Positions 6,122-14,014 of a stretch of 64,000 nucleotides of DNA are shown piece after piece. Source of the stretch: Candidatus Latescibacterota bacterium (GTDB lineage Bacteria > Latescibacterota > UBA2968 > UBA8231); the NCBI GenBank assembly GCA_022827835.1, contig JAJEIO010000029.1, positions 62,001 through 126,000 of the forward strand. The letters are read 5' to 3'. Within the stretch, counting starts at the first letter, position 1; each line of letters starts with the position of its first letter. Below the pieces are notes generated by a model. That model did not search any database. It had not been told where the DNA came from and worked only from the letters and a program-made list of their open reading frames with translations. The position numbers and the translations under genes were made by a program.

Positions 6122-8646
6122 CCGAGCGAGCGCAGGACTTCGAGTGGTGGGCTGCTGTGGACGCCTCGGCTGGAGATCATGCCGACGGCGACCGTTAGCA
6201 GACTGACCGCGGCAAAGGCGAGGATCAGCGGCAGATAGTCGGGCGCAAAGCTGATCTCGAAGAGATAGCGGTTCAAGGCCCAGACGCCCCCCAGCGACAG
6301 AATCACGCCCGTCGCCGCAGCGAAAGCTCCCAAAAACAGATATTCGAGCGCCATGATTGCTACCACTTGGCGGCGACTGGCTCCCAAGGTCTTGAGCAAG
6401 ACGCTTTCCTCGATGCGTTGATAGCGGCTGCTGGCAATCACGCCGACGAGCACGATCAGGCCAACCGAGACGCTGAAAAAGGCCATAAAGCGCACCACCA
6501 GCGAGACCTTGTCGAGGATGGTATCGACCGTGCTGAGAATGCTGCCGAGATCGATGACCGAGACATTGGGGAATCGGTGTACGGTGGACCGCTGCAGAGC
6601 GGCCATTTGCTCGGTAGTGGCAGCACGGGTGACGAGGACGTGGGATTGCGGTGCGGCTTCGAGGATGCCGGGCGGGAAGACCGCCAAAAAGTTGGGCATG
6701 ATGCGCTGCCAGTTGACTTGGCGCAGACTGCCGACGACCACATCGATCGGCACCCCTTGGACATCAAAGGTCAGCGAGTCGCCAACGCCAACGCCCAAAG
6801 AAGAGGCGACGCCTGTTTCCAAGGAGACGTAGAGGGTGTCGCTCGCGGGTTGGCTGCGCCACGTGCCGGCGACGATCTCTTCGGTCTCGGTGAGGAAGTC
6901 GCGGTAGGTCGCGCGGTACTCATGTCGCAAGGCCCAATTGCCGCGTCGGCGGCGGTTAGCGGTGGTATCGCGGAGTATGGCGCGGGCGGGTTGGCCTTTG
7001 ACGCTGTGGACGTGCATGGTGACGATGGGCACTTGTTGCAACAGCGGCAGATCCATCCCAGCGACGAGGGTGCTTAGCTCTTGGCGCTGATCGGTTTGGA
7101 TGTCGAAGAGCACGACGTTGGGGTTTTGGTCGGAGCCGACGCTTTTGATATGGGACAGCAGGTTGGTCTGGGTCAGGAATAGGGTGCTGAGCAGGAAAGT
7201 CCCCAGCCCGAGGCCCAACATCAGCAGCGTGGTCTGGTTGTTGGGTCGGTAGAGATTGGCCAGCCCCTGACGCCAGATATAGCTCCAAGAGGCGGGGAAG
7301 AACCGCCGAGTGCCGTAGATGATTGCGCGGGCCGTAAGCGTCAGAAGCGCAAAGGCGGCTCCAACCCCGCCGACAAAGCCAATGGCCAGCGGCCAGCGGT
7401 CGGTGAGCCGGAAGGCGAAGAGCGCGATTATCAGGACGATTCCCACATACAAAGCCCAGCGCAGCAGACCGCTGTCGGCCGGTTGGTCGTCTTCAAACGA
7501 GGCGCGCAGAGTCAAAAGCGGCGAGGTCTTGCGAATAGCCATCAGTGGCCGGGCGGCAAACAGCAGCGAAAGGCCAACGCCGAGGCCGAGACCCTCCAAG
7601 ACGGCGAGGAAATCAAAGCTCGGCTCGACCTGTAGAGGTAGTACGTCGGCGAGGACATTGGGGAGCAGGTAGAGAACTCCGACGCCGAGCAGGGCACCAA
7701 TGAGTGAGCCGATCAAGCCCATGCCCCCGGCTTGGATTAGATAGATCAAGACGGTCTGACGGGCTGTGGCACCAAGACTGCGCAGCACGGCGACCGTGGA
7801 TAATTTTTGCCGCGTGTAGGTGTGGATGGCGCTGGCCACGCCCACGCCGCCGAGCAGCAGGGCGATAAAGCTGCCGAGGTTTAAGAAGCGATAGAGGTTG
7901 TTGAGGGTGCGGCCGAGACGCGCCTTGCGCCTCTCAATGGTTTCGAGCCGGAGGCGGTCACCTCGGGTGTGCGGGCGGATGGACTTGGCTATCGCTTGGA
8001 CATCCCGCTCGGGGAAGTGGAAGAAGGCGGTGTAGGTGACGCGGCTACCTCGTTGGATCAGGTGAGTATCGTCGAGGTAGGACATCGGGATATAGACGCG
8101 CGGCTGGATGTCGCTGAAGAGGGCGTTCTCGCCGGGGATGCGCAGGAGGCGGCCGCCGATGAGAAAGACCGTATCGCCGATTTTGATCGAGTCGCCGACT
8201 GCCGCGCCAAACTGTAACATGAGAGCCTCGTCAACGAGGGCATGGGGCTGGGTGCGGAAGCTCTGCGCGGCCTCAGCCGGTGCTGTTTTTAGCTCGCCGT
8301 AAAAGGGGAAAGGGCCGGTGAGGGCGCGGATCTGGGCGAGGCGGGTGCTCTGGGTCTTGGGCAGGTAAATCATGGAATTGAAGGCAACTTGGTGCGCCTG
8401 AACCCCGCCGAGCGAGTCGATGAGCGCCTCGGTGGCGGGTGTGAAGGGCTGGCGACTCGTCAGTGCCATATCGGCACCTAAGAGCGCGGCGGCTTGTTGG
8501 TCCATCGCCTCTTGCAGCGTGGAACTGAGGCTGCTCAAGCCGACGAGTGCACCGATGCCGATGGAGATTGAAGAGGTAAAAAGCAGCAGTTTGCGGCGGT
8601 GGCTGCGGCTGTCGCGCCAGGCCATTTTGCCGAGCCAGCCTATCAT
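6118..8646 (-). CDS. FtsX-like ABC transporter permease (YbbP type)
   Basis: An 842-residue inner-membrane permease. One N-terminal TM segment is followed by a large periplasmic domain (about 45-250), a first cluster of TM segments from about 255 to 480, a second periplasmic domain and a C-terminal three-TM block. This two-module FtsX layout is typical of the YbbP/MacB-like extractive ABC family, which moves lipids or lipoproteins rather than small solutes. The start ATG overlaps the stop of the ATPase gene as ATGA, so the two subunits are coupled. The 3' end overlaps the tesA-like gene on the other strand. With a GDPD upstream, a role in envelope lipid turnover is a reasonable inference. Confidence 0.88.
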   Translation of the reverse strand: MIGWLGKMAWRDSRSHRRKLLLFTSSISIGIGALVGLSSLSSTLQEAMDQQAAALLGADMALTSRQPFTPATEALIDSLGGVQAHQVAFNSMIYLPKTQSTRLAQIRALTGPFPFYGELKTAPAEAAQSFRTQPHALVDEALMLQFGAAVGDSIKIGDTVFLIGGRLLRIPGENALFSDIQPRVYIPMSYLDDTHLIQRGSRVTYTAFFHFPERDVQAIAKSIRPHTRGDRLRLETIERRKARLGRTLNNLYRFLNLGSFIALLLGGVGVASAIHTYTRQKLSTVAVLRSLGATARQTVLIYLIQAGGMGLIGSLIGALLGVGVLYLLPNVLADVLPLQVEPSFDFLAVLEGLGLGVGLSLLFAARPLMAIRKTSPLLTLRASFEDDQPADSGLLRWALYVGIVLIIALFAFRLTDRWPLAIGFVGGVGAAFALLTLTARAIIYGTRRFFPASWSYIWRQGLANLYRPNNQTTLLMLGLGLGTFLLSTLFLTQTNLLSHIKSVGSDQNPNVVLFDIQTDQRQELSTLVAGMDLPLLQQVPIVTMHVHSVKGQPARAILRDTTANRRRRGNWALRHEYRATYRDFLTETEEIVAGTWRSQPASDTLYVSLETGVASSLGVGVGDSLTFDVQGVPIDVVVGSLRQVNWQRIMPNFLAVFPPGILEAAPQSHVLVTRAATTEQMAALQRSTVHRFPNVSVIDLGSILSTVDTILDKVSLVVRFMAFFSVSVGLIVLVGVIASSRYQRIEESVLLKTLGASRRQVVAIMALEYLFLGAFAAATGVILSLGGVWALNRYLFEISFAPDYLPLILAFAAVSLLTVAVGMISSRGVHSSPPLEVLRSLG

Positions 8647-9332
8647 GGGACTAACTGATCGTCGGCGACCCGGCCGCCTTGGAGGCGGATGACCCGCTGG
8701 GTGAGGCGAGCCAGCGTTAGATCGTGGGTGACCAAAATTAGGGTGGCACCGGATTCTTCGTTGAGGCTGAAGAGCAGGTCTCGCACTTTGCCACTAGTGC
8801 CGTCGTCGAGGTTGCCGGTAGGTTCGTCGGCAAAGAGGAGTGCGGGTCGGTTGATAAAGGCCCGTGCAAGCGCCACGCGTTGCTGCTCGCCTCCTGAAAG
8901 CTGCGCTGGGTAGTGATGCAGCCGGTCGCCCAATCCGACTCGGTTGAGGAGGTCAACGGCGTGCTCGCGGACGTTTGGCTCGCGGCGCAATTCGAGTGGT
9001 ACCATGGCGTTTTCGAGGGCGCTGAGGGTGGGGATGAGCTGGAAGGTTTGGAAGACGAAGCCGACCTTTTCGCTGCGGAGATGCGCTCGCTGGTCTTCGT
9101 CGAGACCGTCTAAATCCACGCCGTCGAGCGCGACCGAGCCCGAGCTGGCGCGATCTAGCCCGGCGCACAATCCGAGTAGCGTGGTTTTGCCGCTGCCCGA
9201 GGGGCCGACGACTGCGCAGGTAGCTCCGGTCGCGAGGGAGAAACTCACATCGTCGAGGACGGTCAGGGCGCTTGGCCCCGTGCCGTAGGTTTTGGTCAGG
9301 TGTTGTACGTTCAGGGCTACTGTGTCGCCCAT
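8643..9332 (-). CDS. ABC transporter ATP-binding protein (YbbA/LolD type)
   Basis: A 229-residue ATPase of the MacB/LolD/YbbA class. It has Walker A GPSGSGKTTL, Q-loop FQTFQLIPTL, signature LSGGEQQRVALARA, Walker B LLFADEPTGNLD and a switch histidine in VTHD. The start at 9332 is preceded by GAGGAGA; the longer open frame upstream lies in the antisense of the GDPD gene and is not coding. It overlaps the GDPD stop by 16 bases and hands over to the permease by ATGA. It powers the adjacent FtsX-like permease. Confidence 0.93.
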   Translation of the reverse strand: MGDTVALNVQHLTKTYGTGPSALTVLDDVSFSLATGATCAVVGPSGSGKTTLLGLCAGLDRASSGSVALDGVDLDGLDEDQRAHLRSEKVGFVFQTFQLIPTLSALENAMVPLELRREPNVREHAVDLLNRVGLGDRLHHYPAQLSGGEQQRVALARAFINRPALLFADEPTGNLDDGTSGKVRDLLFSLNEESGATLILVTHDLTLARLTQRVIRLQGGRVADDQLVP

Positions 9333-10228
9333 GATGTCTCCTCTGCGGGCTGGCGGTTCAGGATGTGGAGCAGGCGGTCGGGATAGTCGGTGATTAGGCC
9401 ATCGACGCCTAGGTCTAGGAAGTGCTGCATGGCGTCGGGATCGTTGATAGTCCAGACGTGGACTTGGATGTTGTGGGCATGGGCGCGGGCGATGAAGCGC
9501 TGGTCTATTAGGTCGATTTTGCCCAAGCGGGCCGGGAACTGAAAGGCTTGGCTGACGGGGTGGTAAGCCGCGTCGAGTCGCAGCCAGTGGAGAAAGATAA
9601 AGGACATTCCCGCTGATGAAGAAGCTGAAGTTGCCACTTCGGGGCAAGTTTGGCGCAAGGTCTCTAAGGGGCGGCTGTGGAAGGAAGCGGCGATGACGCG
9701 ATCGCTTAGTTGGAAGCGCTGGATTGTGCGACAGAAATCGCGTGCTAGCGCAGCGGAATCGTTTTTGATTTCGATGAGAAAGTGCCTGTTGGGAAAGGCT
9801 GTAAATACCTCGTCTAGGGTGGGGATTGCGACCCCTTGGCCGCGATAGGGAAAGGTTTGGCCGTCTAAGCTAAAGCGGTAGCCGGCGTCTAGTTGCTTCA
9901 ACTGGGCGAGCGTCAAGCTATCGGCTGCGCCTTGGCCGTTGGTCGTGCGGTCAACGCGCCGGTCGTGCAGGACGACGAGTGCGCCGTCACTGCTTTGGCG
10001 CAAGTCCATTTCTAGCACATCGACCCCCAACGCGGCTGAGTGGGCAAAGGCCGTCAGGGTGTTTTCCGGTGCTAGTCCTTTGCCGCCCCGGTGAGCAATG
10101 ACCAAAACGTCCCCTGATGCGAAGTAGGGATGTGGCTCTACGGGGTGTGATGTCAGGGCGAAGGCACCGTACAACATCGGTGCCAAAAGCAGCAAGGCGA
10201 GCAAGGCTCGCTTGAGGAATAGACGCAT
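9317..10228 (-). CDS. Glycerophosphodiester phosphodiesterase, membrane-anchored or secreted
   Basis: A 303-residue GDPD. Residues 5-26 form a signal anchor. The catalytic region starts at about residue 43 with IAHRGGKGLAPENTL and continues with the metal-binding EMD triad (LEMDLRQSSDG) and the second histidine in VVLHDRRVDRTTNG. The enzyme hydrolyses glycerophosphodiesters, from phospholipid breakdown, to glycerol-3-phosphate and an alcohol. Its 3' end overlaps the start of the ABC ATPase gene, so a three-gene operon GDPD-ATPase-permease is likely. A second, cytoplasmic GDPD lies at 27001-27849. Confidence 0.92.
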   Translation of the reverse strand: MRLFLKRALLALLLLAPMLYGAFALTSHPVEPHPYFASGDVLVIAHRGGKGLAPENTLTAFAHSAALGVDVLEMDLRQSSDGALVVLHDRRVDRTTNGQGAADSLTLAQLKQLDAGYRFSLDGQTFPYRGQGVAIPTLDEVFTAFPNRHFLIEIKNDSAALARDFCRTIQRFQLSDRVIAASFHSRPLETLRQTCPEVATSASSSAGMSFIFLHWLRLDAAYHPVSQAFQFPARLGKIDLIDQRFIARAHAHNIQVHVWTINDPDAMQHFLDLGVDGLITDYPDRLLHILNRQPAEETSWATQ

Positions 10229-10355
10229 GGATTATGCAGGAGTTCTATCGGGAAAGTTGCACAAGAAGATACCTAACGGATGGATTCGGGCAAGTTTTGG
10301 ACTGTTCAGTTGTTCCTTATGTTCCCGTTGCATAGACAACGGAGAGGAGCCGACG

Positions 10356-11174
10356 ATGATCGTCGATACACACGCACATATTTACCACGCAGATGAGACG
10401 CAATACCCCATGATAGGAGATCCTTTCCGTCCACAGCCGGGCGTGGGGACTATCGAACACTTGCGGCGCGAGGCCGAGGCCAATGGAGTCGGGCGCGTGG
10501 TGCTGATCCAGACTGGGTCGGCCTATCGCTGGGATAATCGGTTGTTGGCCGATACGGCTCGGGCTAATGCCGACTGGACGGTTGGGGTTTGCACGTTGGA
10601 CCCGGCTGGGGACGATAGTCCTGACGAGTTGGAGCGGCTGGTGACCGGATACAACGTCAAGGGACTCCGCCTCGAAGCCGCGCCTGCGGGATATGACCAG
10701 CCTGGGGCGGAGCGGCTCTGGCATCGAGCCGGTGAAGTCGGCGCGGTCATCTGCGCCCATTTGCGCCGGGAACAACTCGGCGAGTTGGCCGCTTTGCTAG
10801 CGCGATTTCCCCACGTCCCGGTGGTGCTGGACCACTGCGCCTATCCAGTGGGGGCTAACGGGATCGAGGATGCAGCGGTGCGCCAAGCGGCGGAGTTGGC
10901 GCGCTTTGACCAACTCCACGCCAAGCTCACCTTTGCGGTGACCAGCTCGGGTCAGGAGTACCCTTTCGCCGATACGCATCCGCAATTGCGCCATTTGCTC
11001 GCCGCCTTTGGCCCTGAGCGCTGTATCTGGGGATCGGATTTCCCGTGCGAGCACTGGTTGGAAAACACGACCTATGCCCAGCACTTGGCGGTGTTCACCG
11101 AGGAATTGGGGCTGAGTGCGGCGGAGCAGGAGCAGGTGTTAGGGGCGACGGCTATGCGGCTGTTTTTTTCGTAA
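10356..11174 (+). CDS. Amidohydrolase-2 family metal-dependent hydrolase
   Basis: A 272-residue TIM-barrel hydrolase. VDTHAHIY at the start is the first metal-binding motif (HxH). The later conserved histidines are in ICAHLRRE and VLDHCAYP, and the catalytic aspartate is in WGSDFPCEHW. This is the amidohydrolase_2 layout of lactonases and decarboxylases such as 2-pyrone-4,6-dicarboxylate lactonase. The start at 10356 is chosen because GGAGAGGAG precedes it and the first motif then sits at residue 2-8; the longer open frame has no ribosome site. The substrate is unknown. Confidence 0.88.
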   Translation: MIVDTHAHIYHADETQYPMIGDPFRPQPGVGTIEHLRREAEANGVGRVVLIQTGSAYRWDNRLLADTARANADWTVGVCTLDPAGDDSPDELERLVTGYNVKGLRLEAAPAGYDQPGAERLWHRAGEVGAVICAHLRREQLGELAALLARFPHVPVVLDHCAYPVGANGIEDAAVRQAAELARFDQLHAKLTFAVTSSGQEYPFADTHPQLRHLLAAFGPERCIWGSDFPCEHWLENTTYAQHLAVFTEELGLSAAEQEQVLGATAMRLFFS

Positions 11175-11206
11175 CTAACTCTTACACACAGACCCCTAGG
11201 TATGGG

Positions 11207-11230
11207 ATGCTTCGCTTCGCTCAGCACGAC
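11207..11230. repeat. Intergenic TTCGCTCAGCACGAC-type short repeat
   Basis: Bases GATGCTTCGCTTCGCTCAGC followed by ACGAC, between convergent genes, resemble the small TTCGCnnCGCTCAG repeats scattered between genes in many bacterial genomes. They are related in style to the two coding-region repeats at 4589 and 5501. Only one copy is seen here outside genes. Confidence 0.35.
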
Positions 11231-11248
11231 AGAGCGTAACGTCAGGGA

Positions 11249-11983
11249 CTAAGAAAGCCGCCGCCAGAGCGAGGGGCGCGCTGCCTTGTAATACTGGTCT
11301 AACCGCTGGACTAGATCGGCGGGCAAGGGCATCAGGGGAGGAAGTGCCGTGCGCACTTGGGCTTCGGCCTCGGTGAGGTCTGCGGCCTTAAGCTGTAAGC
11401 CGGCGGGCAAGTGCCGCGAGAAGGCTACTTGTTGGTTGAGGCGCTCGACGCAAGCATTGGCTTGGCGCAGAAAGTCTAAGTACTCGGCGATGGCGACTTC
11501 GATGCGGCGGTTGTAGGCGGCGACGAGTTCGGCTAGGCGTCTGGTACCGTCGAGTAAGGTGCGGCGGGCGGGCAAGGGCGTACCCTCTGCTTCGGAGAAA
11601 TAGTCGGGCCAAGTCGGTAGGCCAAGGGCGGCCAATGCGGTTGGGCGGTCGGGAAAGAAACGGCACAGGGTCGGGGCTTGGGCACAAATTTTGGCCTTTA
11701 ACGCTGACAGATACTCCTTTTGCGTCGCCAGCGTTTGGCTGGCTTGGGTGCGGAGTTGTTCGGCATCGCGGCGGTCCTGTAAGGTTTGGGGCAAAACTGC
11801 GTTGTCCTTGAGCAGTTTGCCGGCGATGCGGTGTTCGGGGCCGCTGGCAAAGTAAGCGCTCAGGTCGAGAGGCTGCCCTTTGCCGGGCAGCGCGGCAAAA
11901 TCCTCGCCCGCTATGGCTTGAGCCAACAGTTCGTCAACACTGCGCCATTCGGGGCGGCCGTCGGGTTGGCGTCGGGGTGACAT
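11249..11983 (-). CDS. DUF1992 (DnaJ-C28-like) family protein
   Basis: A 244-residue protein. Its N-terminal 75 residues match the DUF1992 domain of DNAJC28 homologues: WRSVDELLAQAIAGEDFAAL, the PGKGQPLDL turn, then a KLLKDNAVLPQTL helix. The remaining residues are mostly charged helices. No J domain is present. Eukaryotic members are DnaJ-C28 proteins; bacterial ones have no settled function. The start is supported by AAGGAG 9 bases upstream. It is transcribed alone, convergent with the amidohydrolase. Confidence 0.8.
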   Translation of the reverse strand: MSPRRQPDGRPEWRSVDELLAQAIAGEDFAALPGKGQPLDLSAYFASGPEHRIAGKLLKDNAVLPQTLQDRRDAEQLRTQASQTLATQKEYLSALKAKICAQAPTLCRFFPDRPTALAALGLPTWPDYFSEAEGTPLPARRTLLDGTRRLAELVAAYNRRIEVAIAEYLDFLRQANACVERLNQQVAFSRHLPAGLQLKAADLTEAEAQVRTALPPLMPLPADLVQRLDQYYKAARPSLWRRLS

Positions 11984-12136
11984 GGAAAGCTCCTTCGCTC
12001 TAGATTTTGCGCGATGGCGTGGCCTCTAAAAGAAAAATAAACAGCAGTTCAAACAGAGTAAATCTCTTGTCGTGAGTACGTGCTATGGCGACACAGTGGA
12101 TTATAGCCCGATGTGCTCTTTTGAGTCGCCGATCTG

Positions 12137-13000
12137 ATGGAGTTTGATATGGGTGCGGTGGTAGTCATTGGCTCGGCGACGATTGACCGCGTGGTGCAAG
12201 ACGGCGTGGATGCGTACAAGCGCGGGGGAGTGGTCGCGTATGCTGGGCTGACCTTTGCCGAGTTGGGTGTAGAGACGAGGGTGTTGACCAACGTCGCCGC
12301 AGCCGACCAGGCGATGCTGGCGGTGTTGCAGCAACGGGGTATTGCAGTCTATGTGGGTGAGAGCGCGGCGACGACTTGTTTTGTCAACTACGTGGATGGC
12401 GACGCGCGGCGTCAGGAGTTGCTCGATTGTGCCGCGCCGATTGCCGCAGCACAACTCGGGCCGGTGCTCGCTGGCGTGGAGCACGTGCATTTGGGGCCAC
12501 TCCATCCGCGCGATCTGGCTGAGGATGTGCTGACGGCGATGGACGGCGTGGTGAGCTTGGACATCCAAGGCTATGTGCGGCGGGTTGAGGGGACACAGGT
12601 GTACCAGGGGATTGCTGGCAGTCTGTATGCCGCTCTGCAATGCGCGGACTACGTCAAAACTTCCAACGATGAATTAGAACTTGTACTCGCTGATTGCGGC
12701 CTGACGCTGGACCAGTTGATGCGCGATTGCTCGGTAGCAGAGTGGGTCGTCACTGAAGGCTCGCACGGCGGCTGGGTCGCAAGTGGGAAGGGTAAGCGGA
12801 CGAAGTTTGCGTCGGCTCCAGTGGCGACGGTCGCTGATCCGACGGGGGCAGGAGACGTGTTTTTCGCTGCGTATTTAGCGCATCGCTTGCACCGAGGGGA
12901 GGGAATTGCTACGGCCGCTCAGCGCGCTGCGGCGTTGGCAGCGCGCCAAGTGGAGGGCGGGTTTATTGATGAGGCGGCGTTGCGTTTGGAGCAAGGGTGA
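12137..13000 (+). CDS. PfkB-family sugar/nucleoside kinase
   Basis: A ribokinase-fold kinase of 287 residues. The C-terminal PfkB signature DPTGAGDVFFAAYLA carries the catalytic aspartate and anion hole. The N-terminal glycine motif is replaced by VVAYAGLTFAELG. The central DYVKTSNDELEL segment matches the family's lid and substrate region. It phosphorylates a sugar-like alcohol; the substrate is not evident. ATG 12149 is a plausible alternative start, because GGAG lies 6 bases upstream and the family strand AVVVIGSATID begins right after it. The gene stands alone. Confidence 0.88.
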   Translation: MEFDMGAVVVIGSATIDRVVQDGVDAYKRGGVVAYAGLTFAELGVETRVLTNVAAADQAMLAVLQQRGIAVYVGESAATTCFVNYVDGDARRQELLDCAAPIAAAQLGPVLAGVEHVHLGPLHPRDLAEDVLTAMDGVVSLDIQGYVRRVEGTQVYQGIAGSLYAALQCADYVKTSNDELELVLADCGLTLDQLMRDCSVAEWVVTEGSHGGWVASGKGKRTKFASAPVATVADPTGAGDVFFAAYLAHRLHRGEGIATAAQRAAALAARQVEGGFIDEAALRLEQG

Positions 13001-13079
13001 ATTTAGATACAGTGAGCAGGATTATTTTAGCTCGCAAGGCCAATAGGAACGAACAACGGCAATACGAAGGGTTCATGTG

Positions 13080-13286
13080 ATGAGGAAAGAATACGATTTC
13101 TCGAAGTCCGTCCGGAATCCCTATGCAAAGCATCTTAAGAAGGAGGTTACGCTTCGTTTGGGGACGGATGTGATTGCGTATTTCAAGGATTTGGCGGGCG
13201 AAACGGGTATTCCATACCAGAGCTTGATCAATCTGTATCTACAGGATTGCGTACAGAGAAAGAAAAAGCTCAAGTGGGCGTCGTGA
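13080..13286 (+). CDS. BrnA/CopG-like orphan antitoxin
   Basis: A 68-residue protein: DFSKSVRNPYAKHLKKEVTL followed by LGTDVIAYFKDLAGETGIPY and QSLINLYLQDCV. This is the ribbon-helix-helix type found in BrnA antitoxins and related CopG regulators, where it both binds DNA and inhibits a RelE-fold toxin. ATG 13080 is chosen over the adjacent GTG 13077. No toxin gene lies next to it: the PfkB gene ends 79 bases upstream and an unrelated gene ends downstream on the other strand. It may regulate in trans or be left over from a lost module. Confidence 0.75.
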   Translation: MRKEYDFSKSVRNPYAKHLKKEVTLRLGTDVIAYFKDLAGETGIPYQSLINLYLQDCVQRKKKLKWAS

Positions 13287-13399
13287 TCTAAGAGGCTGTC
13301 TCATTCACAGGCAGCGCATTTATTGCCGTTCACGGAAAGTCATTTCACACGGCGTGGCTGGTCGAGACCAAGCGAATATCGTCGCCCCGATTCCCTACA

Positions 13400-14014
13400 T
13401 CAGGCCGCATCGACTATCCGCCCGAGATCGTCAAACAACCGTTGGCAGTGATCGCACCGCGCCTTCACACTTTCCACATCAATAAGTTTCAGCAAATCGC
13501 CCGCGTGCCTGATTTTGTGGTAGTTCTTCTTCTGCGTGCGCTCTGTCGCCTCGCGTAAGGAGTTTTCAACGTCAGTCTTGGGCACACTTTCAAGATTCGT
13601 CGCTCTCGGCAGTCTATTCGCCCTGAAGCCCTGCCCGTAATAGCTTTTCAGAGTCTCCGAGTCAGCGACAATCCAGGTCTCCATCGCCTGCACCATAAGA
13701 TGGATGGTCTCTTCGGGAGCAAAACTCAGATTCCATTGGTCCCGATCTCGCAGGTGGCGTCGGGCCGACTGGTTCACCGGCCCTTCTGCGTCCACTAGCA
13801 AGACACTCACTGCATCGTTCCCGCTATTGACGGCATTTTGAAATCGTTGGAATGCCTCGTTGCGTGGGCCGCAACATACCAACTTCCAAGACAGTGCCTT
13901 GTCTCTGGCCGCTTCCTTGATCGGCTGAAGAAACGTGTCCATCCCTTGGCGGAGAGCGGCCTTAGTTGCATTGCCTTCACCCCCGCCTTCCATGTAGATG
14001 GCGATACCGCTCAC
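13400..14014 (-). CDS. DUF4276-like protein, probable TOPRIM-type partner of the ATPase
   Basis: A 204-residue protein resembling the DUF4276 family. IAIYMEGGGEG near the start and VLLVDAEGPV at about 80-90 give the glutamate plus DxE pattern expected of a TOPRIM-like metal site. HLMVQAMETWIVAD and KSYYGQGF are further family-like stretches. The GTG start at 14014 overlaps the upstream ATPase stop as GTGA, so translation is coupled. ATPase plus TOPRIM-like pairs (for example PARIS and other OLD-type systems) act in phage defence. I cannot assign this pair to a named type. By inference it is a nuclease effector controlled by the ATPase. Confidence 0.72.
   Translation of the reverse strand: MSGIAIYMEGGGEGNATKAALRQGMDTFLQPIKEAARDKALSWKLVCCGPRNEAFQRFQNAVNSGNDAVSVLLVDAEGPVNQSARRHLRDRDQWNLSFAPEETIHLMVQAMETWIVADSETLKSYYGQGFRANRLPRATNLESVPKTDVENSLREATERTQKKNYHKIRHAGDLLKLIDVESVKARCDHCQRLFDDLGRIVDAA

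Noticed and set aside
9333-9647. Long N-terminal extension of the YbbA-like ATPase
   Set aside because: The extra residues are Pro/Arg-rich shadow of the GDPD gene in another frame; a strong GAGGAGA site marks the start at 9332.
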